This document shows positions 1-5,198 of a stretch of 6,946 bases of DNA, in pieces. The position numbers were made by a program, and so were the translations under genes. Source of the stretch: Treponema sp. (GTDB lineage: Bacteria; Spirochaetota; Spirochaetia; Treponematales; Breznakiellaceae); contig JAISBK010000212.1 of assembly GCA_031266255.1 (NCBI GenBank), forward strand, positions 1 to 6,946. Direction: 5' to 3'. How positions within the stretch are numbered: the first letter of the stretch is position 1; each line of letters opens with the position of its first letter. Below the pieces are notes generated by a model. That model saw nothing but the letters and a program-made list of their open reading frames with translations, was not told the DNA's origin and searched no databases.

Positions 1-1
1 G

Positions 2-421
2 GTACTGGCCCCCCTCATTATCCGGGAAATACATTACCGCCTGATCCAGGGGCCGCTGGGAAACCGGCTTCGGATGATGCATACCCAGGGTTCCAGAAAC
101 TACCAGATAGCCCAGGCTATTCTCTGGCTTAAAAACAACTATACCAAGTCGCTGCGCATTAATGAACTGGCAAAACTGGCCTATATGGCCCCTTCTACCT
201 TCAGGCGGCATTTCCAGCAGCTTACCACGATGAGCCCGTTACAATACCAGAAGCGGCTGCGCCTCTACGAATCGCAGCACCTCATGCTGGCCGAGCGTAT
301 GGACGCTACTCACGCGGCCTATTCGGTAGGATACGAAAGTATTAACCAGTTTAACCGCGAGTACAAACGGCTGTTTGGCGAACCGCCGAAGAAGAATGTC
401 AAGAGACTGCTTACCAGTTAA
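2..421 (+). CDS. AraC-family transcriptional regulator, YqhC-like, 5' end missing
   Basis: The reading frame is open from the left edge (base 2), so this is the last 139 residues of a longer protein. The ATG at 74 is internal. The first visible residues (APLIIREIHYRLIQGPLGNRLR) match the end of the AraC-type N-terminal domain found in YqhC-like regulators. Two helix-turn-helix units follow: one around LRINELAKLAYMAPSTFRRHF and a second around DATHAAYSVGYESINQFNREYKRLFG, the usual AraC signature. The MSPLQYQKRLRL stretch between them is typical of this subgroup. The protein should bind DNA and control nearby genes. In E. coli YqhC controls an aldehyde reductase, but the target here is not visible and may lie to the left of the window. 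The gene ends in TAA, which overlaps a possible terminator hairpin. Family assignment is firm; the specific role is unknown. Confidence 0.93.
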   Translation, partial: VLAPLIIREIHYRLIQGPLGNRLRMMHTQGSRNYQIAQAILWLKNNYTKSLRINELAKLAYMAPSTFRRHFQQLTTMSPLQYQKRLRLYESQHLMLAERMDATHAAYSVGYESINQFNREYKRLFGEPPKKNVKRLLTS

Positions 422-446
422 AGGGTAGGTCAAAAGCCCTTTTTTT
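420..446 (+). terminator. Possible Rho-independent terminator of the AraC-type gene
   Basis: AAAGGG (420-425) can pair with CCCTTT (437-442) across an 11-base loop, and a run of seven T begins at 440. The left arm overlaps the TAA stop. The stem is only six pairs with three G-C pairs, so it is weak, but its position directly at the end of the gene supports it. Confidence 0.45.
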
Positions 447-475
447 CACCGCTTATGCCCCATCGGCAAAGATAG

Positions 476-568
476 GCCGAAATTGGTATTGATGACCGGG
501 AGGACGCTTTAAACCGGTACCGTCTGATTACCGCCACCTATACCATAGCGCAATACTGCAAACGGTGA
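476..568 (+). pseudogene. Possible coding remnant of 30 codons
   Basis: This frame reads a protein-like 30-residue string (DREDALNRYRLITATYTIAQ is part of it) ending in TGA at 566-568. There is no start codon after the in-frame TAG at 473-475. An ATG at 455 precedes that TAG in the same frame. It could be the decayed 3' end of a gene lost when the AT-rich segment arrived, or simply chance. I do not recognise the family. Confidence 0.15.
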
Positions 569-699
569 CTTTTACATCGGAAAACCATCGGCTCATTGGT
601 TTTGCGTGGGAAGGGAACGCAACGAAACGACCGAGCAAAACCGGATCCCGAGCCACTTTATCGGTGAAATGTAAACAGATAATACAAAGAAAAAGAGTT

Positions 700-735
700 A
701 AAATAATCGGAAAACGCCAAAACAGACTTTTCCGA
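700..735 (-). terminator. Likely Rho-independent terminator of the flavodoxin/ferredoxin gene
   Basis: On the minus strand TCGGAAAA (735 to 728) pairs perfectly with TTTTCCGA (714 to 707) across a 13-base loop, followed by TTATTTT (706 to 700). This lies 34 bases past the stop of the minus-strand gene. The 8-bp stem is AT-rich, so termination strength is uncertain, but the order of stem then T-rich tail fits the minus strand only. Confidence 0.45.
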
Positions 736-768
736 AAACCTTGTTATGCAAAGTGGGGTTGTACACCA

Positions 769-1542
769 TTATTTATTATTGTATTCTGATAATTCCTTAT
801 AACTTACTTCAGGATGTACATATCGTTTTCTTTTTTGTGTTTTATCTTTATAATTTATTGCCTTTTTAGGGCACCATTGAATGCAGGCAACACATTGTTC
901 ACAATTATCTTTAAATACTGGCCTTTTATTTATTATTTCAATGTTTTTTGCAGGACATACCTCTTTACAAATTCCACATCCAACACAATTCTCATTGACA
1001 GTATACTCTTTTACCAATAATGATATTTTTTGCATTGCCTCTTTATAATTTCGTTCAATTATTTTATACGGTTTCTTTATTGTTTTTATTTTTCTATTTT
1101 TAATATTAACTATTATTGAAAATAGTTTTTTATCTGCCTGCTTCAAACATTTGTTTATATTAACAAATATATCGTAACCGATAATATAATTTCCTACCAT
1201 TCTTATTTTTTCTCCATAATTTAATGTAATGCCATGTTCGTTTAGTAACTCATTCAATTGTCTTATAGCATTACCAACAATACCTCCATACGTTGCGATT
1301 GAGTAATAATATGCCGCCGTATTATTGAAGTTTGTGTTTTTTACAAATTCCACTACTGTTTTAGGTAATCCCCAATAATACACAGGATATACAAAACCAA
1401 CAGTATCACATGGTTTTGTTAAAGAAATTTTTTCAGCTTTTGCCATTGAAACAATTTCACAATTTCCCAACGCTTTTGCAAGCGTTTTAGCAACTTTAAG
1501 GCTATTTCCAGTTCCAGAAAAATAAAATACAATATTTTCCAT
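769..1542 (-). CDS. EFR1-type flavodoxin/ferredoxin fusion (redox protein)
   Basis: This 257-residue protein begins with a flavodoxin-like domain. Residues 9-14 (SGTGNS) form the FMN phosphate-binding loop after a short hydrophobic strand, and VGFVYPVYYWGLP (about 48-60) is the usual second signature. The C-terminal part carries two [4Fe-4S] motifs: C186, C189, C192, C196-Pro and C214, C217, C220, C224-Pro. This order is that of EFR1-family proteins of anaerobes, presumed to be cytoplasmic electron carriers between flavin and clusters; the partner is unknown. The ATG at 1542 has a weak AGAAG ribosome site a few bases upstream. The gene is much more AT-rich than the genes on its right (for example 10 G/C of 60 at 1081-1140 against 35 of 60 at 3241-3300), with lysine, isoleucine and asparagine enriched. 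That suggests acquisition from a low-GC donor. It lies convergent to the AraC-type gene and appears to be a single transcription unit. Confidence 0.9.
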   Translation of the reverse strand: MENIVFYFSGTGNSLKVAKTLAKALGNCEIVSMAKAEKISLTKPCDTVGFVYPVYYWGLPKTVVEFVKNTNFNNTAAYYYSIATYGGIVGNAIRQLNELLNEHGITLNYGEKIRMVGNYIIGYDIFVNINKCLKQADKKLFSIIVNIKNRKIKTIKKPYKIIERNYKEAMQKISLLVKEYTVNENCVGCGICKEVCPAKNIEIINKRPVFKDNCEQCVACIQWCPKKAINYKDKTQKRKRYVHPEVSYKELSEYNNK

Positions 1543-1564
1543 GATAATCTTCTTATTTTTTACA

Positions 1565-1593
1565 AAAGTACTGTTTCTTTACCATTTGGTCAA
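1565..1593 (-). promoter_or_regulatory. Candidate promoter of the flavodoxin/ferredoxin gene
   Basis: On the minus strand TTGACC (1593 to 1588) is followed after 17 bases by TACTTT (1570 to 1565). The -35 is good and the spacing ideal; the -10 matches the consensus at only three positions. Transcription would begin near 1558, leaving a short leader that still includes the AGAAG ribosome site. Confidence 0.35.
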
Positions 1594-1620
1594 TTGGTTT
1601 TACATTTTTTTCAACCAAAT
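1584..1620. repeat. Inverted repeat ATTTGGT/ACCAAAT overlapping the promoter
   Basis: ATTTGGT (1584-1590) and ACCAAAT (1614-1620) form a 7-bp inverted repeat around the candidate -35. A second near copy of the arm (AATTGGTT, 1592-1599) lies inside. It could be an operator for the flavodoxin-type gene, but in AT-rich DNA such a repeat can arise by chance. Confidence 0.25.
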
Positions 1621-1663
1621 TTTAGCTCCAATTGCACATAAGGTTCAGGCTTGAAATGCCGCC

Positions 1664-1703
1664 TAAAACTTCCACTCTAGACAGCTTCCCAAGTCTAGTT
1701 TTA
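1664..1703. repeat. Nested inverted repeat between the two minus-strand genes
   Basis: An outer arm TAAAACT (1664-1670) pairs with AGTTTTA (1697-1703), and an inner arm CTAGAC (1677-1682) pairs with GTCTAG (1693-1698); the two pairings share two bases. It starts 16 bases beyond the stop of the minus-strand PAS-like gene. No T run follows directly on that strand, so it is at best a weak terminator or an RNA-stabilising hairpin. Confidence 0.3.
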
Positions 1704-1718
1704 CACAGTCCATTACGT

Positions 1719-2102
1719 TCAAGGATTTGCATTTTGCGCTGATTCCTGCGGTTTATCGTAATCAATTGCCGTCCCAATAGCAAAATGAATGAAAAGATCC
1801 GGATAGCCGTCTACCGGCAGCCAGTAAGTAATGATTTCTCTTCCATAAAAATTAAGTTTCTTAAACATCGGCTGTTGTGTACTCATTACCTGATTTGCCA
1901 AACAGCCTTGGTAATCTTCGGGCTTCCCGCGGGTGGAACACTTGGTTCCCTTTGAACGCCCTAATTTTAGACTCGCCTTATTTAAGGCAATGATCTCCCG
2001 ATTTTTGTAAGTCAGTTGAACCGCTTCCGGGAAATTGCCCCACATAAGTTGGAAGGCTTTTTCCAATGCATCCAATTCACTTGACTGAATAGGTACACCC
2101 AT
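1719..2102 (-). CDS. Small PAS-like protein divergent from the corrinoid activator gene
   Basis: I do not recognise a named family. I chose the ATG at 2102 (127 residues) because AAAGGTGG lies nine bases before it; the in-frame TTG at 2108 would be only three bases from that site. The region NFPEAVQLTYKNREIIALNK (23-42 from this start) looks like the first strands of a PAS fold, with the asparagine-alanine-type turn that follows the core strand. The last part, YWLPVDGYPDLFIHFAIG, looks like its closing strands. Two cysteines, C55 and C67, lie in KCSTRG and GCLAN and could serve redox or metal sensing. No DNA-binding, kinase or other output domain and no membrane segment is visible, so it is probably a soluble single-domain sensor or binding protein. 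Its divergent placement next to the RACo-type gene suggests a link to corrinoid or methyl-group metabolism; this is inference. Confidence 0.7.
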   Translation of the reverse strand: MGVPIQSSELDALEKAFQLMWGNFPEAVQLTYKNREIIALNKASLKLGRSKGTKCSTRGKPEDYQGCLANQVMSTQQPMFKKLNFYGREIITYWLPVDGYPDLFIHFAIGTAIDYDKPQESAQNANP

Positions 2103-2116
2103 GATCAATAACCACC

Positions 2117-2170
2117 TTTGGTATTTATTTTTGGTACAAGAGTCTCTTCTAATAACCTATTTTTACCAAA
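2117..2170. repeat. Three copies of the TTTGGTA motif in the divergent intergenic region
   Basis: TTTGGTA occurs at 2117-2123 and 2130-2136, and its complement TACCAAA at 2164-2170. The outer copies bracket the -10 and start point of the PAS-like promoter. This arrangement would suit a regulator binding several half-sites. A related TTTGGT/ACCAAA pair lies before the flavodoxin-type gene. Confidence 0.3.
2138..2148. promoter_or_regulatory. Palindrome AAGAG-T-CTCTT at the expected transcription start
   Basis: A perfect five-plus-five palindrome around a central T covers the predicted start point of the PAS-like gene transcript. It is a plausible repressor site, but it is short and no known operator is recognised. 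Confidence 0.25.
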
Positions 2171-2177
2171 TTGTCAA
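2149..2177 (-). promoter_or_regulatory. Promoter of the PAS-like gene
   Basis: On the minus strand a perfect TTGACA (2177 to 2172) is followed after 17 bases by TATTAG (2154 to 2149), matching four of six -10 positions. Transcription would begin near 2142, about 40 bases before the ATG, and the leader contains the AAAGGTGG ribosome site. The -35 sits within the small palindrome ATTG-T-CAAT (2170-2178). Confidence 0.55.
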
Positions 2178-2191
2178 TGTCCCTTGTCCGT

Positions 2192-2219
2192 TTGATTACG
2201 TTTTTTCAAAAAGTATGCT
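2192..2219 (+). promoter_or_regulatory. Tentative promoter of the RACo-type gene
   Basis: TTGATT (2192-2197) and TATGCT (2214-2219) are 16 bases apart, each matching consensus at four of six positions. The start point would fall near 2226, only about five bases before the ATG. A perfect TATAAT at 2224-2229 is too close to the ATG at 2231 to serve this start codon. Confidence 0.3.
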
Positions 2220-2230
2220 AGACTATAATA

Positions 2231-4006
2231 ATGCATCCTCATACACTGCAGATTAGCGTCATCGTAGGTGATAAAGCCCACGAACTAACGGTATCAGAAG
2301 AAGCAGGTAATAAAAGCCTCTTGCAGCACTTACAAGATAACGGCATATACCTTCCGGCCTTATGCGGCGGAAACGGAAGCTGCGGAAAATGCGCGGTAAA
2401 AGTGGTCTCTGGATTGCTGAAAGCCTCTGATGCAGATGAAGCCTATTTTGCCCCTGCTGCTCTGAGTGCAGGATTCCGCCTTGCCTGCACTGCCTATCCC
2501 ACGGAACATATCCGTATTGTCCTGCCGGACATCAATGAAGAGCAGTTTTCGGCGGTCAGCCATTTTGAGGCCCTTGATTGTGGTGTCATCAAGAACCTGG
2601 ATATGGAATGTATACCCATTGAAAAAAGCGCGGTAAGTTTTGCCCGGCAAGTAAACCCTGCGCAAAGCGGTATGGTTTCTCTTCACGAGTTGGAGAGGAT
2701 CGCGAGATTGACCCAGTACGGTAAAAACAAGGTGTATGTATATCGAGATAAGGAAACTATCGTACATATCGGTGATAAGCCTCAGGACCTCTACGCCATT
2801 GGCATTGATATAGGCACGACCACCCTGGCCTTGGCCTTGGTCAATCTCCAAACGGGAACCATCCAGGGGCGGCGTTCCCTGGTGAACAAGCAGCGGGAAT
2901 ATGGCGCAGACCTTATATCCCGGATACAGCGCGCCAATGACGGGGAGCTACCCCGGCTGAGTCAACGGATCCGGGAACAAATCGGGGAGGCAGTCATTAC
3001 GCTTTGTCACACCAGCGCTATTGATACTGGGGATGTGGTGAAGATGGCTATTGCGGGAAACACCACCATGCTTCATTTCCTTTTGAACCTCCGCTGCGAT
3101 ACCCTGGGGTATTATCCTTTTACGCCGATTACCTTGGATAGGGTTTCCTTTTATTACGATGAAGTTTTTACCGGCCCCCTATCGTGCAAGGTGGATGTGC
3201 TGCCTGGTATTTCTACCTACGTGGGCGCGGATATTACCGCGGGGATCCTCTGCTCTAACCTGTACCGAAGTTCTGAGCCGGTCCTGCTGTTGGACATCGG
3301 TACCAATGGTGAAATGGCCCTCTTTATACCAGCTCACGGTCGCGGGGGTTCCGGTAAGATCTTGGCGGCTGCGACTGCTGCAGGACCGGCCTTTGAAGGG
3401 GGCAATATTCTCTGGGGAACCGGCAGTGTACCGGGGGCCATTGCATCGGTGTCGTATCAACCGGGGGGCTTTGCGGTACAAACCATTGATAACCAGGATC
3501 CTATTGGTATCTGTGGTTCCGGAGTAGTGGATACGGTGTACGCAGGCCTCACCCACAACCTCATCCTTCCCAATGGCAGATTGCGTGACCAGACTACCGG
3601 GCTGTTCCTTGCCAAGACCGCAGATGGACAGGATATCCTCTTTTGCCAAAAGGACGTCCGGGAACTGCAACTCGGTAAAAGTGCGATCCGGTCTGGTATG
3701 GATGTCCTCCTTCGCCAGAGTGGGCTTAGGTATGAGGATATACAACAGGTGTTTGTGGCAGGAGGTTTTGGGTATAAGCTCCACGTTGCCAGCGGGGTAG
3801 GCATAGGGCTTATCCCTCAAGCCTTGGAGTCAAAGATACGACTCATAGGAAACAGCGCGCTGGGGGGAACCATCAGGTATTTGCTCGACCGAGATACGGC
3901 TGAAATCTTACCGCAGATCCTGAATATATCGGAAGAATTCAGTTTGAGTGGAGATCCCTATTTTAACCAGCTCTTTATCCAAAACCTCCACCTGACTGCG
4001 GACTGA
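2231..4006 (+). CDS. RACo-type corrinoid activation ATPase (2Fe-2S ferredoxin plus ASKHA domain, DUF4445)
   Basis: This 591-residue protein is complete. Residues 1-100 are a plant-type ferredoxin domain with the [2Fe-2S] ligands C45, C51, C54 and C86. A linker follows to about 185. An ASKHA-type ATPase part carries GIDIGTTT (191-198), GADLISRI (225-232), GNTTM (276-280), GADITAG (332-338), LLDIGTNGEM (353-362), GPAFEGG (385-391), CGSGVVD (428-434), VAGGFG (509-514) and GNSALGG (540-546). Characterised members couple ATP hydrolysis to reducing inactive Co(II) corrinoid back to Co(I) on methyl-transfer proteins, such as the corrinoid iron-sulfur protein or O-demethylase components. Which corrinoid protein it serves here cannot be told, because none lies in the window. 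The ATG at 2231 is the only ATG start available, as TAG is in frame at 2219 and no later ATG precedes the ferredoxin domain. No Shine-Dalgarno is visible, so the transcript may be nearly leaderless. The PAS-like gene is divergent. Confidence 0.95.
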   Translation: MHPHTLQISVIVGDKAHELTVSEEAGNKSLLQHLQDNGIYLPALCGGNGSCGKCAVKVVSGLLKASDADEAYFAPAALSAGFRLACTAYPTEHIRIVLPDINEEQFSAVSHFEALDCGVIKNLDMECIPIEKSAVSFARQVNPAQSGMVSLHELERIARLTQYGKNKVYVYRDKETIVHIGDKPQDLYAIGIDIGTTTLALALVNLQTGTIQGRRSLVNKQREYGADLISRIQRANDGELPRLSQRIREQIGEAVITLCHTSAIDTGDVVKMAIAGNTTMLHFLLNLRCDTLGYYPFTPITLDRVSFYYDEVFTGPLSCKVDVLPGISTYVGADITAGILCSNLYRSSEPVLLLDIGTNGEMALFIPAHGRGGSGKILAAATAAGPAFEGGNILWGTGSVPGAIASVSYQPGGFAVQTIDNQDPIGICGSGVVDTVYAGLTHNLILPNGRLRDQTTGLFLAKTADGQDILFCQKDVRELQLGKSAIRSGMDVLLRQSGLRYEDIQQVFVAGGFGYKLHVASGVGIGLIPQALESKIRLIGNSALGGTIRYLLDRDTAEILPQILNISEEFSLSGDPYFNQLFIQNLHLTAD

Positions 4007-4043
4007 TAGACCACGTCTTCTTAAACGCCAACTGCAGGGCGGG

Positions 4044-4072
4044 TTGACACAAGAGGACTTGGGGCATATTGT
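4044..4072 (+). promoter_or_regulatory. Promoter of the propeller/LytM gene pair
   Basis: A perfect TTGACA (4044-4049) is followed after 17 bases by TATTGT (4067-4072), matching four of six -10 positions. Transcription would start near 4079, about 30 bases before the GTG start codon. It lies 37 bases beyond the RACo stop, so the downstream genes probably have their own transcript. Confidence 0.55.
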
Positions 4073-4108
4073 TATACAGTAACATTAGGTAATAAGGTTG
4101 TTGTTTCT

Positions 4109-5194
4109 GTGAGGCAAAAAACAAGAAATTGGATTCTATTAGAGGTGGCAGGCTTTGTGGTGTATGTTTTTGTGGCTTCCCAGCCTGTTCCTATGGAGAC
4201 CATTTTAACCCCCCAGTGGTTTATTTCCTTGGAATCGAATTATCCCTTGGCCCGGGCTGAAGAAGCAGACGTTCGTTGGCTTCCCTTCCAACTGGGAAAT
4301 CGTTTCGGCTATGTCAATAGCCAGGGTAATTTTACCATTAACCGGGTCAAAAAAGGGGAAGTATCCATATCAAAGGATAATTGGGCGGAATATGAGTCGA
4401 TTCCTGATACGATTGCAGTCCGCAGTCCCCTGGATCAACCGGTAGTACAGATTCCCGAAGCCAAAGGTTATCCTTTGTTTCTGGATAAACGGATATTCCT
4501 GGTCAGTAATGAACTTAACTCGCTCTCCGGGGTGGATGCATCCGGGGTAGTCCAGTGGACGCATGATTTTGCAGCCACGGTTACCACGATTGATGCTGCC
4601 GCGGGGTTTATCTTAGCCGGTTTATTAGACGGCACTGTAGAACTTTTAGATGCCCAAGGCCAGCGGATCTTTTTCTTTGAACCGGGAGGCTCTCGGCTTT
4701 CCGTGATCCAGGGTTGTGCCATTTCCCAGGACGGCTTGCGCCTGGCCATCCTTTCCGGGATTGACCTTCAGCGCTTCCTCCTCTTGGAGCGGTATGGGGA
4801 TGCAGGAATCATTGAATACAAAGTGGTCTACCATGAATTTTTGGAAGAAGGGTTCAGACGACCAGTGCATGTGGCGTTTGTGGATAATGACAACCGCGTT
4901 GCCTTTGAACGGAACGGGGGATTGGGCTTGTATGATATCCCGTCCCGGACCAGCCTGAAGCTACCCTTGGAAGGGGAAATCAGTACGATTGATGAAAGCG
5001 GCAGTGATCGCTTGCTTTTTCTCATCACCACCCAATCAGAACAGGAAAAACGATTGGCAGTGGTCCGGTTTCCCAGTACGCTCATCGTCGAAGCCCCCTT
5101 TACCAGTAAAAATTTCTTTCTTGGCCGGCAGGATTCACGGATCTATGTGGGAGGGAACATGACCTTAGCATCTTTTGAACTGGAGAAGAAATAA
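4109..5194 (+). CDS. Exported or membrane-anchored beta-propeller-like protein
   Basis: This 361-residue protein is not one I can name. The GTG at 4109 is chosen because it gives a basic start (MRQKTRN) followed by a hydrophobic stretch of about 18 residues (8-24), a signal anchor or uncleaved signal; an AAGG site lies 11 bases upstream. Residues 66-77 (FGYVNSQGNFTI) resemble a WG-type beta repeat. From about 125 to 350 the chain alternates short strands and turns like PQQ/WD-type propeller blades, for example LSGVDASGVVQWTHDF, then ILAGLLDGTVELLDAQGQ, then CAISQDGLRLAILSG. No catalytic motif is evident. A propeller outside the inner membrane would suggest a scaffold for protein contacts. The next gene begins one base after its stop, so the two are translated together and probably act together in the envelope. 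Function is inferred from fold only. Confidence 0.8.
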   Translation: MRQKTRNWILLEVAGFVVYVFVASQPVPMETILTPQWFISLESNYPLARAEEADVRWLPFQLGNRFGYVNSQGNFTINRVKKGEVSISKDNWAEYESIPDTIAVRSPLDQPVVQIPEAKGYPLFLDKRIFLVSNELNSLSGVDASGVVQWTHDFAATVTTIDAAAGFILAGLLDGTVELLDAQGQRIFFFEPGGSRLSVIQGCAISQDGLRLAILSGIDLQRFLLLERYGDAGIIEYKVVYHEFLEEGFRRPVHVAFVDNDNRVAFERNGGLGLYDIPSRTSLKLPLEGEISTIDESGSDRLLFLITTQSEQEKRLAVVRFPSTLIVEAPFTSKNFFLGRQDSRIYVGGNMTLASFELEKK

Positions 5195-5198
5195 TATG
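5182..5198 (+). promoter_or_regulatory. Ribosome site that fixes the start of the LytM-like gene
   Basis: GGAGAAG (5182-5188) lies inside the last codons of the propeller gene and ends seven bases before ATG 5196-5198. This favours that ATG over the in-frame TTG at 5175, which lies upstream of the site. The preceding stop codon ends at 5194, a spacing expected for translational coupling. Confidence 0.6.

Larger units (their letters stand above)
422..768. other. Gene-poor gap between convergent genes
   Basis: This 347-base stretch separates the AraC-type gene from the convergent flavodoxin-type gene. I find no convincing complete gene. An open frame beginning at 565 would give a basic 74-residue product that resembles no family I know and has no ribosome site, so I do not call it. 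The stretch holds a short reading-frame remnant (476-568), a 7-bp inverted repeat AAAACCA/TGGTTTT (581-587 with 597-603), an alternative 8-bp pairing GGTTTTGC/GCAAAACC (598-605 with 635-642), and a 10-bp direct repeat ATCGGAAAAC (576-585 and 706-715). Composition shifts from balanced to AT-rich at about 660, which may be the left boundary of an acquired segment. Confidence 0.6.

Noticed and set aside
565..789. Plus-strand open frame of 74 codons in the left gap
   Set aside because: No ribosome site, a very basic and low-similarity product, composition that changes midway, and overlap with the end of the convergent flavodoxin-type gene.
2131..2150. Possible sigma-54 promoter (TTGGTAC followed by TCTCTT)
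   Set aside because: The -12 element lacks the required GC and the spacing is not convincing; a sigma-70 type promoter explains the minus-strand gene better.
2103..2230. Cobalamin riboswitch upstream of the corrinoid activator
   Set aside because: The region is too short and lacks any recognisable B12-box-like sequence or extended stem structure.
3179..3820. Long minus-strand open frame of 213 codons inside the RACo-type gene
   Set aside because: The plus strand carries every conserved motif of the ASKHA domain here; the opposite-strand product resembles no family and is a shadow of the real gene.
5175..5195. TTG start giving seven extra residues to the LytM-like protein
   Set aside because: The good ribosome site lies downstream of this TTG and at correct distance from the ATG at 5196.
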